Positions 35,311 through 47,637 of a DNA stretch of 64,000 bases are shown here, one piece after another. The stretch spans positions 19,321,071 to 19,385,070 of the forward strand of contig CM055618.1 in the NCBI GenBank assembly GCA_029379385.1, written 5' to 3'. The notes beneath the pieces were generated by a model. That model had not been told where the DNA came from, made no database searches, and was given only the letters and a program-made list of their open reading frames with translations. Source of the DNA: Quillaja saponaria. Taxonomy: Eukaryota > Streptophyta > Magnoliopsida > Fabales > Quillajaceae. The position numbers and the translations under genes are program-made. Position 1 is the first letter of the stretch, and the number at the start of each line of letters is the position of its first letter.

Positions 35311-35721
35311 ATGGCTTCCAAGGCCCTTGTATCCACTGTCTTCCTCCTCTCTCTGAACCTCCTATTCTTCTCAATGGTTAGCTCCACCTATGTGCCTTGT
35401 CCACCAATCCCAAAACCAGGTCCCAAAAACCCACGAACACCTACAAAGCCAGCTTATAAAACTACTTGTCCTAAGGACACACTTAAGTTTGGTGTGTGTG
35501 CCAATGTGTTGGGTGGTTTGGTTAATGTTGTGATTGGCAAACCACCAAAGGAACCATGCTGCAGCCTCATTAATGGTCTTGCTGATCTTGAAGCTGCTGT
35601 TTGCCTGTGCACTGCCCTTAAAGCTAAAGTTTTGGGTATCAACCTTAAAGTTCCAGTTGACTTAACCCTGCTGTTGAACTACTGTGGAAAGGGAGTCCCC
35701 TCTGGCTTCCAGTGTTATTGA
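35311..35721 (+). CDS. Hybrid proline-rich protein (DC2.15-like), cluster gene 2
   Basis: An intronless gene of 136 residues: signal peptide (about 1-25, [20 protein letters not shown]), a short Pro/Lys linker (CPPIPKPGPKNPRTPTKP), then the eight-cysteine module with [39 protein letters not shown] and the ending [11 protein letters not shown]. Sequence and promoter similarity show it is a tandem duplicate of the gene at 32840. Protein role as for other HyPRPs: secreted, associated with cell wall or plasma membrane. The TATA box is at 35195-35202. Confidence 0.93.
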   Translation: MASKALVSTVFLLSLNLLFFSMVSSTYVPCPPIPKPGPKNPRTPTKPAYKTTCPKDTLKFGVCANVLGGLVNVVIGKPPKEPCCSLINGLADLEAAVCLCTALKAKVLGINLKVPVDLTLLLNYCGKGVPSGFQCY

Positions 35722-36554
35722 TCATCAATCCAGTATCCATCACACACTAACTCTTTCTTTGAATTCTCCATTAGTAATTGCGTTTATTGGCGCTATTTCC
35801 AAATGAACATTCCTGGTTTTATCAATAATTTCATTTATGTTGTTTTCATGGAAGGAAGGCTCCTCACCTTCCTATACCTATGATGCTTATCTTGTATTCT
35901 ATTCTATCTGTCTAATAAAAATTAATTTTTTCAGCTTAAAAATTATTAAGTTTGTTATAATACTTGTTAATATGACATATATCAAAAAATCGGTAGTGGA
36001 TAGAGTGTAGATATAAATATATAGTAGTTGGACAAAAACATAGCTGATGTATGTTTGTTTGTATCTTCTGGGACATGCTCAAAACCATGCAAAATCTGCA
36101 GCCCACTAAAGATAATGGAAGAAATTACCAAGAAAAGAAATAGGTATTGCAAATCAAACAGAGGATGGCCATAGAAATCTGTGTAAACTGAACTTGTTTC
36201 TGATAATAGAACAAAGTTCACGGATTGTACTGAGGCAATGAGTCACGGATGAGTCTTGGAATCCGTAAATCACAAACAACAATATTCCAAATTCCACTTA
36301 CATTTCACCAAACCATTGCAATCTCTAAGCCTTGATCAATTAATTTGCTTCATTAATAATTTTGATTGTCTTTCAACTGGTTGTTCTAACTTCACACAAG
36401 CCTGCTTATAATTAGCTAATTAGCTTGTTTTTCAGTTCCATGTCAGAGTCACCGAACAGTCACGGGTTACTCAGCTTTAGATAAATAGAAGAAGAAGATA
36501 TAGATACCCACACAAAACCCTAGCTAGCAAGGATCAAGAAGAAATACTAACCCT
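35722..36554. other. Spacer between HyPRP genes 2 and 3
   Basis: It holds the gene 2 3' UTR (AATAAAAATTAA near 35914) and the gene 3 promoter, with a weak TATA-like AGATAAATAG at about 36479-36488. No other gene seen. Confidence 0.45.
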
Positions 36555-37355
36555 ATGGCGAAGCCACCCCAAATAATGGGTTCTAACAAGGTTACAGCCA
36601 TGTTTTCCATCTCCATGATTTTCATGTTGAATGCATTCCCACCCATCTTCGCCTGTGCTCCTTGTACTCAGCCACATCCGCCTTCCCGTTCCCGTCCAGC
36701 CCAACCTAAAATTCCCCATCCGAAGCCACCATCCATAAGACCCCCACCGCACCACGGAGGTGGTGGGCATGGAGGAGGTCGACACGGTGGCGGACACCGA
36801 GGCCCTAAAGTATCCCCTCCATCAAGAAATCCTCCAGCCGTGCCACTACCGCCAATAGTTCTCCCACCAATTATAATTAACCCTCCCCCAGTGCTACCCC
36901 CACCAGTAATATACCCTCCCTATACACCTGCCCCTCCTTCTGGAGGTGGTGGAGGTGGAAAACGAGGAGGTGGAGGAGGTGGTGGTCGAAGAGGAGGTGG
37001 AGGTGGAGGTGGTTACCCAGGATATGGTCCTCCTGGAGGTGGTGGTGGTGTCCCGGGGATTAGTCCTCCACCATTTACTCCGGCACCAAAAACTTGTCCA
37101 ATTAATGCGCTAAAACTAGGGCTGTGTGTGGATGTACTTGGAGGTTTGGTGCATATTGGATTAGGAAACCCAGTGGAGAATGCTTGCTGTCCAGTACTTC
37201 AAGGGTTGCTTGAACTAGAAGCAGCAATTTGTCTTTGCACGGTTATAAGGCTTAAGGTTCTCAACCTCAACATATTTATTCCTCTTGCTCTTCAAGCCTT
37301 AATAACTTGTGGTTTGACTCCTCCTCCTGGTTTTGTGTGTCCACCTCTCACTTAA
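36555..37355 (+). CDS. Long hybrid proline-rich protein with Pro-, His/Gly- and Gly-rich linker, cluster gene 3
   Basis: An intronless gene of 266 residues. An N-terminal hydrophobic signal (about 13-33, AMFSISMIFMLNAFPPIFA) is followed by a long extensible-type linker (about 34-175): Pro-rich, then His/Gly-rich (HHGGGGHGGGRHGGGHRG), then Pro/Val/Ile-rich (PPIVLPPIIINPPPVLPPP), then Gly-rich. The C-terminal eight-cysteine module has TCPINALKLGLCVDVLGGLV, ENACCPVLQGL, AAICLCTVIRLK, ITCGLTPPPGFVCPP. The module resembles the cell-wall/plasma-membrane linker (CWLP, PRP-type) branch rather than DC2.15. Such proteins are thought to anchor wall to membrane. The start could also be Met8. Confidence 0.92.
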   Translation: MAKPPQIMGSNKVTAMFSISMIFMLNAFPPIFACAPCTQPHPPSRSRPAQPKIPHPKPPSIRPPPHHGGGGHGGGRHGGGHRGPKVSPPSRNPPAVPLPPIVLPPIIINPPPVLPPPVIYPPYTPAPPSGGGGGGKRGGGGGGGRRGGGGGGGYPGYGPPGGGGGVPGISPPPFTPAPKTCPINALKLGLCVDVLGGLVHIGLGNPVENACCPVLQGLLELEAAICLCTVIRLKVLNLNIFIPLALQALITCGLTPPPGFVCPPLT

Positions 37356-39459
37356 TTAGCTTTACTACTTTTAATTAATAAGCAGGTTATATTTAAGGAT
37401 CGATAGAATTAGCTAGGTGTGCTTTATTTTGCATGTGTTAGTTAGATAGCTAGTGTTTTACTGTTTTATGTTTCGTCTTGATGCTACTCAATCGTATCCA
37501 GGACAGGCTTTTTGTTTCTGGCTTAATTATGCTCAGAATTTGATCGAGAAAGATGTTGAATTTAAGTTTCCTTTGTAAGCTGTAATGAAGTTACCTCACT
37601 TTGTTGAAAGACATGCATATTGAGGAGATTCTAATTAATAATTCCCATATTCAAAGGCTTGAAATTTGTCTTAATTAGCTAATTATTCCATTTGATCGCA
37701 TATCACATGACCAATAAAAAGAGAAGCAGCAAAATTAGTATATATTGTATTCCTGTGTTGTCTTCTTCTTTTGAATGTCATGTTACCAACTCAATATTGC
37801 AGGAATATATGCTTTCTTTTGTGTAAGAATATCTATACATAGAAATAATTAGAAGGACTCCTCATTAGTTGTTATTACAATAAGTTATAATTATGATAAA
37901 TATACGAGCCAAATAAAGTTCATGGGAGTATTGAAACTTATGGTGGTTGATGACCAGCACCATCTCATTTATATATATATATTTACTGTAAGCACAGAAC
38001 AATAAGTCTACAAAATATAAAATATAAAAGTGCAGGTATTATTTATTTTGAGCATGATCCCTTTGTAGACATATTATCATATGTCCACTAACACAGAATA
38101 GACATATATATATATATATATAATATCCTAGTATCAATATACAGGGCTATAGGCAACATCAATAGTGATTAGATCTGATTCTCATTGTTCTTCTCAAATA
38201 CACTGAACCTAAAGTTTAATTTGCACTATTTTTTAGCTTTTTCTTTTGTAAGATGATGTTGGATATGAAAATTAGTTTGAATTGTGGAGAGGAATATTAC
38301 TATTTGTGAACATGGATATGTAGGACAATAATGATATAGAATCTTTGCTTTTTGTACAAAGCATCGAAACTATGAAGTCAGAAAATACGTTTCCATTATA
38401 GTAGTTGATCACGGGACAAACAGAACCGATGTTGTGCGCTAATTGAAGGCCATTTGCTATAAACTTAATCATAACAATATATACTTAAATAAATTATCTA
38501 AAAGATTAATTGCTTGTAACATAGGAGAACCATGTGAACATTATGTGTTAAGGTATTGGTTATAATTGATTGATGATAATTGTAATATTACAATCACATC
38601 ATCAATGCTCTCAATTAAGATAATTATATTTATTGTAATTATAATGTCTATAAATTAAAGATTTTATTATTGTAAAAGAGTGAAGTTAGTTTTTTTGGTA
38701 TAAACATATCATTTTCTTCCGATAGAATAGGTCGATAGTCGAATATTGTATATCTGTGTATACTTATTTGTAATATGAAGCTCCATTACATTAACAATGC
38801 CAAAAATTATCACATTTACACTGATATCCATGTATGTGAAACGTAAATTAAGTTCAAGCACGCAGATGAGTATGTGAGGCAATCCTGTATTGCTGCAAGA
38901 GAAAAAAGATTTGAAATTAGGTCATATATATAAGCACATTTAACGTTCCAATTTTAGTTAAATATATGTCCTAATTAATTAGTCCCAGCTAGCCACTTGT
39001 TCTTACTTCTTACTTTATTGCTCTAGAAATCTCCTTAATTACCTAGTGATATAGTTAATTTTTGTTCGAAATATCATGAATAATTCTCAGTGAGATAAGT
39101 GAAAGGTTTGATTTTTATCCTGGAAAAAAACATAAGCTGCTATCTCTTTCACGTTTTTACACAAAAAGAAAAGAAAAGAGATTGTAGATCGCTGATTAGT
39201 TTCTTAATTATGAAATAAAGAAAACGATCACTGAGCTTTTCATTGATTAATTAGCGAAAACAATTACATAAATACAACATCGATCTGGAAAATTATTCAT
39301 TCTTTATCACCCCCACAAATTCAACAACTGTAAACTTTAAAGAAGGGAAACAAGGAGTTACCCCTTTATCCAAATTAAAGTGGAAAAGAAAAAAGGACAC
39401 CCAAGTACTTAAGCCACACACACATTCAAACTAAAAAATTGTACTTAAAAGTTTCTTGA
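37356..39459. other. Spacer between convergent HyPRP genes 3 and 4
   Basis: AT-rich sequence containing both 3' UTRs, a TA microsatellite near 38104-38122 and a 38-base near-perfect palindrome at 38569-38606. No ORF with family features. Confidence 0.45.
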
Positions 39460-39891
39460 TCACTTGCATTGGAAACCAGATGGAACATTCTTCTGACAAA
39501 CATTGAGAAGCAAGCTGAGTGATAGTGGGATGTTGAGGTGGATGCCCAATATGTTTGCTTTAATAGCAGTGCAAAGGCAAACAGCTGCTTCAAGGTCAGC
39601 AAGGCCTTGGATGAGAGTGCAGCAAGGTTTTACTGGAGGGTTTCCTAGGGTGATGTTAAGCAACCCGTTAAGCACGTTAGCACATACGCCTAATTTGAGT
39701 GCATCCCTTGGGCAAGCACCTGATGAAGGTGTACTGGGTGTGGGGGTGGGCTTCGGCTTCGGCTTCGGCTTCGGCTTTGGCTTTGGAGTAGGAGTTGGGC
39801 ATGTTCCACATGAGCTGACCAGTGCAAAAAAGAGAAGGTTGAGAGTGAAAAAAAGAGCAACTGAGGCTGATGTTTTTGAAGCCATTGCCAA
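39460..39891 (-). CDS. Hybrid proline-rich protein with Lys-Pro repeat linker, cluster gene 4
   Basis: An intronless minus-strand gene of 143 residues (141 if translation starts at Met3, which lines up with MASK starts of its neighbours). Signal peptide about 1-27; linker of Pro-Thr and Lys-Pro dipeptides (about [20 protein letters not shown]) coded by a repetitive hexamer, so its length may vary between alleles; then the eight-cysteine module with [49 protein letters not shown] and GFQCK. This is the only cluster member in inverted orientation. A TATA box (TATAAAA) lies on the minus strand at about 39978-39984. Confidence 0.93.
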   Translation of the reverse strand: MAMASKTSASVALFFTLNLLFFALVSSCGTCPTPTPKPKPKPKPKPKPTPTPSTPSSGACPRDALKLGVCANVLNGLLNITLGNPPVKPCCTLIQGLADLEAAVCLCTAIKANILGIHLNIPLSLSLLLNVCQKNVPSGFQCK

Positions 39892-42800
39892 GTTCTAGTT
39901 GAAGCTAGGAACTATATACTAGTACTTAATTATGAGGAAGCAGTAGATTGATTTCAATTGAGGCTGAGAAGTGTGCGTTTTATAGGGTTTTGGGAGGGTG
40001 AGGTGTTAAACTACTTGATGTAAACAATAATAATTAATTAATTTAATTAAAAATATAAAAATAAATCAATTATATATGAAGACCTCTATTCATGTGTGAC
40101 CTTGTGATTTTAGCTGGCAAGGGCAGAAACGCACAGATTCTAAGCTAAAATTTGGTTGCTTGTGAGTTTGGGACCGACAAATTGCAAATGTTAATTCCTT
40201 TGCCGTAACAGTAAGCATCGTCCAGCAAATTCTGCAAGCAACGGCCGCGAGCTGATTCATCCTCGCACTCAAAATTTGTGCGTCCATAGAATTTGCAGTC
40301 CATAGATCACTTTTACAATTTGCAGTTCTAATGATAGAAAGAGACTTGGGCCCCTATCATTCCACTTAATGTGGTAAGAAATTCATCTTTCTCCATAATT
40401 GTCACGGATGGTTGACAGAAACAATGGGATCTCTCATGAAAAACGTTTGTAAGTGTGATCCAATCTTAGACTGATTCGATCCTATATAATCCGAATTTAA
40501 AAAAAACATATGATCATATTTAATTGATGTGATTCGTGGATTATTTAAATACACAAATATGATCAAAAAGAAATCAAGTATATATATGACTTGTTGATGC
40601 ACGATCTGTCCAAGCTTTGGGTATAACAAGGTGGTCAAGTTAGGGGAGCTCCTGTTTCTGATTTATGTTCCTGAAATTGGACGGGAGTTGACTCCGGGTC
40701 ATAGCTTTCATTTTCTACTTTATATCTTTAAGAGTGGTTTTTTCATACCTTTCTACTGGAGAATGAGTGTATTTATAGTTGAGCCCATTGGTTGTGTTGG
40801 TGACAGGTGTCCTTCTTCGATTAGACTAATTTCTAAGTAGAAATCCACCCAGAATTAGTTGAGACAAGTTGTATATTAACATGACTCAACCAAGTCAATA
40901 TAAAAAAAATTCATCTATGTTGTCGCTGATACTTATCAGGCTAGACGCAGATAAATATTATATGTGACAGTTAGACGTAAATAATTAACGACATCAGCTT
41001 ATGTCAGCAATATACTATATTATCAATGTGAAAATGATTATTAACATGTAATTACAGTTGTTGATACTCATATGACAACATCACTCTCACATATAAGTGG
41101 ACGACGGTGATATAATTATATGCGACAAGATCGTGAATGACTTCATATAAGTGTTAATTTCAAGCAAGTAAGTTTGACCATGTTGTCCAAAGTTAATATA
41201 ATTATTACTAGTTGTTCATTGAAAGTTGAAAGTTGATAATATCATTAAAATTCTCCCCTCATCTACTAATTATTGCTTACTTAAATTGCTAATCTAGTAA
41301 TAAGCTTTTAAAGAGATATCACGGGCATCTTAAATCCAACGATGGGCTCCATTGGAGCTTTCTTTAACTTTTAAATTCCATTGTAGGAATGTCCTGACAA
41401 ACATTTCAATGTCGAAAGTTGTTCCGCATTATGTCATTTTTTTCTTACATTCACACTTGCAATATTAAGCCATACAAATTTGTCTAATTAATAATCACCA
41501 TATATCTAAAAAATTGCTAAAATCCAATGATATGTGGTCACCCGAAGATATGATTCAACTAGATTTTATTCCATATTCCGACGCGTGTTGCATATCATTT
41601 CAAAGATCCATGATAGAGAGGCTTGCTAGTTGCTTACTTGCTTGGATTAGGATCTCATTTTGGTTTGCTTTCAACCAAGTGTATAGCCAGGGTTGACATG
41701 CATGAACCACTCTTTGCCTTGATCGATTTTGTACCATATCAAGTTTATTTGAAAAAGACTAATTTATTCCCTTCCCCAATCTTGCCGACATTACATATAA
41801 CGCGTGAGAAGATTTCAACAAAAAAATAACAAAATTAAAATATTCTAGAATCATCTTAAATATTTAGAATCAAATCTAGTTTTTGTTGGAAAAGAAAAAG
41901 ACTATCTCCCTTGAAGCTAGCCTATATTGGCCTAATCAACCTTCTAAAGAGAAAAAAAAAAAAAAAAAAAAAGAATTTTTAACAAATTTTTTTTTTTAAT
42001 CCTCCTACTTAACACTAATATATGGAGTTGATGGCTAATAAAGTATAGGTCCGGACTTCTCTGTTAACGAAGATTAAGCAATCAACGGCCCCTGTTTCTT
42101 TTTGGGCTAAGCTTTCGGCCCAAGTTTCTTCAGGGACCTGACAAGCGGGGTTAAAATTTTCATTCGAGGGTAATAATTGTTAGAAACATTTTGGTAATTT
42201 TACCAAATCTCCGTAACTGTTCAAGGCAGTCACATATGTTAAGCCCTATATACATTTGTTACAAACCATATCTATCATAGAGGTCATTTGTTCCATGTCA
42301 CATATGATTTATAATTGTATCATTGGTATGTTTATGTAAATTAAAACTCCAAAATAATAAAACATACGAAAAAACATAAAACCAAAGACTACTAATTATA
42401 ACCAAGCATATAGTTACATGTTAAGATATACATATATATATATATATATTTCATTTCAGGAATAGAAAGAAATAAGTTATTAAATTTATGAAAGAAGAGA
42501 GAGTTATTAATCGTTTAATATAGTTTCAAACCTTCTGAATTTTATGATCAGCTATTAAAAAATATAATTAAAGAAACTCGTGTAACAATAATAACATATA
42601 ATATTGTGATCACTTTGAGCAGTGAAAATCAATGGTACAAAAATATTTATATATATATAGTGTTGTGTTTATAAGGTGTTTTATAATAAAACACAAACTG
42701 AACATAATAATGTTTAATTTTCACTAAGTTAAACAAGTACAACTTGAAAGTTTGTAGCCCTTTGGCCCTTTCCTTCATTGCCCACACACCCTACAAATAA

Positions 42801-43178
42801 TTAGTACTACAATTTAGAATTTACATACCACCGTTTATAATATAAAAGTCGGATGATGTTCACGGGAGTTCCTTACATAGCAATTGGTCATTCTTTAGAT
42901 CCAAATTAAGAATTAAAAAAAGAAGTAGCATTTGGATTATTATTGGCTAATATTAGTATAAAACCTAGCTATGATTCTTGGTTTAGAATCTTTTGCTACA
43001 TATATGCCAATATTGCCAGCTAAAACTCACGTGGCTGCTTCCTCATTTTCGATATTAAGTAGCATAAAAATCACTGCATGCAAGTAAACTGAAAGCTTCC
43101 TTAAACCCTATAAATACCCACATCTCTAAGGAGTAATGATATATACATAGACTTGGTGTATTTTGTAGTGAAAAATTA
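39892..43178. other. Long spacer between HyPRP genes 4 and 5
   Basis: AT-rich DNA without a convincing gene. A poly-A tract lies at about 41951-41974, and a TA microsatellite near 42432-42449. The TATA box of gene 5 (CCTATAAATACCC) is at about 43107-43119. ORFs at 40090-40840 and 41514-41829 show no family features. Confidence 0.45.
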
Positions 43179-43574
43179 ATGGATTCTTCTAAATCCTCAA
43201 CACTTGCTTTTTTCCTCTCCATTAATCTCCTTTTGTTTGTGTTCACAAGTGCATGTTACACTTGTCCACGGCCTAAGCCTATTCCAAGACCAAGTCCTTC
43301 AATTCCTACCACAAAGAGCTGTCCCAGAGATGCACTTAAGCTAGGTGTTTGTGCCAAGGTTTTAAATGGTACTATTGGTGCTGAGGTTGGAACACCGCCA
43401 GATACCCCATGTTGCTCACTGCTTCAAGGACTTGTTGATCTTGAAGCTGCTGTTTGTCTTTGTACTGCCATTAAAGCTAACATTCTTGGCATTAACATTA
43501 ACATCCCTATTGCACTTAGCTTGCTCATCAACACCTGTGGAAAAAAGCTCCCCTCTGAATTCCAATGTGCTTAA
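43179..43574 (+). CDS. Hybrid proline-rich protein (DC2.15-like), cluster gene 5
   Basis: An intronless gene of 131 residues. Signal peptide about 1-25 (MDSSKSSTLAFFLSINLLLF); the linker is the shortest in the cluster (PRPKPIPRPSPSIPTTK); the eight-cysteine module reads [55 protein letters not shown] and EFQCA. Its module ([12 protein letters not shown]) is closer to gene 4 than to genes 1 and 2. It likely encodes a secreted wall-associated protein like its neighbours. Confidence 0.92.
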   Translation: MDSSKSSTLAFFLSINLLLFVFTSACYTCPRPKPIPRPSPSIPTTKSCPRDALKLGVCAKVLNGTIGAEVGTPPDTPCCSLLQGLVDLEAAVCLCTAIKANILGININIPIALSLLINTCGKKLPSEFQCA

Positions 43575-46500
43575 TTAATTAACCCTAGCTATTGGATATT
43601 TGGATGTCTTTGTATTTCCATTTTTCCCTTCTTAATTTATTGTGTTTGCTTATTCGCTCGCTCAGTACTAAGTGTTCAATAAGTATTCTTTCACTGACTT
43701 GCAATTGTAATTGTAATTTGTATGATTTCTTACTTTTTGTAATTCATCAATAAGTTTCTAAAAATGACTAATTAATTTAAATTCGAGTAATGGAACTTAC
43801 TAATCACCCAAAATCATGTGAACTCACTAATTCAAAATGAGATTTACTATTCAACTTGGGAATGTCTAATTCTTTAATTTGAGACTAATTGAAGGCTAAA
43901 AGAAAATTGCAAGTTGGGCTATAGAAATTAGAAACCCATAATATATGTTAATAAAAAATCCATTCACTTTGAATAAGGAAAATGAACTAAGTTTGGGCCC
44001 AAGGCCCATAGAACCTACTCTTAAATATCCAATATAATATGTCAATTATTTAAGATGGGAAATTATCTTTTATTATAAATATATATTTTTTATTTCTCAA
44101 TAATTGGTCAATTAAGCCAAACCTTATCTATCCTTTTAAATTAACTAATACTATTTTTTTCTAAGAAAGAAAAAAATTAATATTATATTTATTTGACTAT
44201 AAGATTCCTACACATCCTTCCAATTTATTAATTGACATTTGAAATATTATGTTCTATACATCCCTACCCCAGTTGAGACTTTTCCACAGGTTGAGGATCT
44301 CATTCATGCTACTTAAAAAATATTAATAATTGATTTATATATTTTTTTTGCATAAATAAATTAAAGGGTACAATCTTTTGAGTTTTGGAAAGAATGTTAC
44401 TATTTTTAAATAATGCTAGGAGGAAAGTACCAACCTTATTCGAATTCCAGATTAATAGATTAATGGCAAGGTGTCGTTAATTAGTTGAATTAATAATTAA
44501 TTAAAAAGAATGTTGTTTTTTAAGTTTAGCATTAAAGTGGGCACGAGTAAATTTACGTGCATTTCAAATATTTATCTTTCTGGTTTGGTTAAAAATTAAT
44601 CATTCAAGAAAATAAAAATTTATGAAATTGTTTTTTTCATGATTTTTTTTTGAGAAAATTAAAACTTGAAATTTAATAAATAGAATATACTTTCTTGATT
44701 AACATGTCAACCCGTTACAGTATAGTTAATTTTCTACTAGGTACGGAGTTAAAATTTGAAATTATAATACTTTCAATTTTTCCCCATGGCAAAAAATGAC
44801 ACCCGAATGAAAAAGTGTTTCATCGTCATAAATAATTTATTTATTTTTTAATTAAGGAAGTCAACCATAAAACTAAAAAAACACGTCCCTTCTCCATCAT
44901 TTCCAGTAATTGGTAGACAAAGAGCTCTGTGGTTCACATATTATAATACTTCGAAAACAAAACATTTGAGTTTGCAAAAAAAATTAAGAAAATTCAAATT
45001 GTTCTACAAAATTAAAATAAAATTCTCATACTTCCAAAGTGCCATTCAAGTTATCGAAATTTTTTATAATTGTGGTTTAAGCTTTTGAAAATTTAATAAA
45101 ATTTTATAATTGTGTTTTAAACTTTTGAAAATTTAATAACAACTGAAAATTATAAATAACACTTTTTTAATTATTATTAATTAGTTGATAAAATCAAGAA
45201 TTTTACAAAAGTATCATATCACCAAATTATATATCTGTAGGCCCTCATCATCAATAATTTACAATTAAATTCATGATAATTTGATAATTAATATACTTTT
45301 ATAACCGTCCAATATATGCATTCTTTGAATGAATGGATAATGAACATGATCACAATTACAAAACCATAATTTTTCTACTACATTATTGAAGTGGCTTACC
45401 AAATTATATTTATTTGACACTTGTCTGTGCTTATTCTTCCTCTGCCACTTGTCACTGATTGGCTCTTGAAGCTCACGAAAAGCCTGAAAAAACAAACATG
45501 CAAGTTTTTTTTTTCTTTTTTTGTGGAATTTGATTATAGTTAATTTGGAAAATAATTATTAGAGCCAACAAAAATTCTTCATATTTTCTACGGATCTTAA
45601 ACTATAAAATTAGTTTTTTTTTGTTTTTTTTTTCAGAGATTCTACTTAATTTGAAAAATGTCAGTGATTAAAAACAAATAATGGAAATTATTTTAGACTT
45701 AAATGATTTAATTCAGGGCAACTGTTGGAAAGGGGTCGCCATAGAACCGACCAAAGGAATTTATAATTTGTTTTGGTTTATCGAATATAAAAATATTTCT
45801 TAAAAAAAAAAAAAAAAACTATAAAATCAACCACATATAAATTATTTATTAATTACAGAAATTGTGGTGCAAATCTGTTCCTATATCCAGAATGTGAAAT
45901 GTGTGGTCTTCTGTTTTCTCAAATCAGGGATGTCACTGTTTCCTTGGTTAGCCGGCCACCTTCTAATTTGTTTTAATTGAATTTTTGATTAAGTAAAAAT
46001 TTTAAATTAAATAAATTATAATAAAATTAATTAATTTAATTTTAAGAGATGAAGTAAAAAATAAATATTAATATATGAAAGAAATACTTATATAAATATT
46101 GACTCAATCATTTCACATAATTTTTACTGTAAATTTCAATTTTACATCCCAAAATTTTTAAAAAAACAACTTTTGTGTTTCACTTAAACTTAACAGTTTT
46201 GGTTGATAATAATTTGATTTAAAAAAACTAAATTTGGAGTACCAAAATAAATAAAAAATTGAATCATGAACGCTTTAATTAGAAAAATAATTTCTCAATG
46301 ATGAAATTAAAAAATATATAATCTTCGAGGATAAAAAATAAAAAAAAAGCCTTTTCAAACTTATTTTTCTTAGTATATGGTGAAAAACATTTAAGCAATC
46401 CCTCAATTTGGGACAATGCAAAAAATTCTCGTCGTATTGCTATATATGCGGTACTGATGTTTTATTAATTTTAGCCAAACAAGCTTTACAATGATGCACA

Positions 46501-47637
46501 GTGTCGTATATAATCACTATAAGAAAACGTCAATTTGTTGTGACATTTATAAATAGGCTTTGCTTGCAGTTGCAGGTGGGGAAGGTCATGCATTTAACAT
46601 TATCTCCTCGTTAGATGGATTACTTGTATTGAAAATACCTCATTTAAAGTTGTTATTACTAAGTAAAGTAAGAGATCATTTTTGTGTGAACTTTGTGCAC
46701 ACTTTAATCAAATTTGAGAATAATAAATTCTATTAGACATGATCATAGACCTAATTATTATGTCCTTAATTCATTTAATAAGAATTTTAAAAATCGGCGG
46801 GATAGAAATATCCGAATCAAGCCGGAATTCAATTCCAACTATTCTCAATATAATCAAACATTTTGATTTGAATTAAATACAATTCATGAATCAATTAGAC
46901 ATCTAAATTTTTTGATATTTTGACATTTTAAAATCTATATTGTGCATAACAATGAGCAAAATACATATACATCTAATAGATCCATAAGGAATAATTTTTT
47001 TATTAAAAAATTATTGTTTCAACTGAATTCTTAGTTGGAAAGCTAATTTTTCCTTTCAGAACTTATTCATCTAGACAAAAGATGGAAATGTTGATCTTGT
47101 TTTTATCCCCTCTGGTGTGTAGAGATAGATGGAATCTGGGAATGATCCTATAAAAGGGTTGAATTTAACTCTTCTGCTCAAATCGGGACAAGATGAAATG
47201 AATATCTGCATTATCAAAGTCAATTTGAAAACATTCATTACCAAGAAAATTGGATTAACAAACCTCTCAAAACATTCATAAGTCATGGAAGTAGTATTCA
47301 CTAATAATTTTAACATCAAAATATTTATCAATGACTATAATTAAAAAAGTAAAAAAAAAAAAAAAAAAACAAAATTAATTTTCTTTTATCAACTTCAAGG
47401 TCTGACTAAACCTTGGGTTTTGAGAGAGTGGAATTATTGTTTGCTCTCTTTCCTTTGGGTTTAACGCATTTAAGGCTTACATGTTATTTTCATATTTTGA
47501 TCCTCAATTATAGAAGGCCTTCATTCGGATCCCACAATATATTTAAACTATAAAAAGGCCATTAGCCTGGCACCAGTTGTGCCACACACTACTCTACTTC
47601 CCAACTCCTTTGCTTCCTACCATCCAAATCTCAAACA
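43575..47637. other. Long AT-rich intergenic block
   Basis: About 4 kb without a supported gene. It has a short tandem duplication near 45060-45140 (TTTTATAATTGTG..TTTTGAAAATTTAATAA twice), a possible diverged repeat copy at about 45960-46350 related to 16190-16690, poly-A tracts near 45800-45818 and 47350-47368, and the NPF promoter TATA box (CTATAAAAAGG) at about 47548-47558. Confidence 0.4.

Noticed and set aside
39503..39898. 131-residue plus-strand ORF over HyPRP gene 4
   Set aside because: It is the antisense shadow of the Lys-Pro repeat and 8-cysteine gene, which has the real signal peptide and cysteine pattern.
43575..47637. Possible LTR retrotransposon in the long AT-rich block
   Set aside because: No long terminal repeats, primer-binding site or gag/pol motifs are visible.
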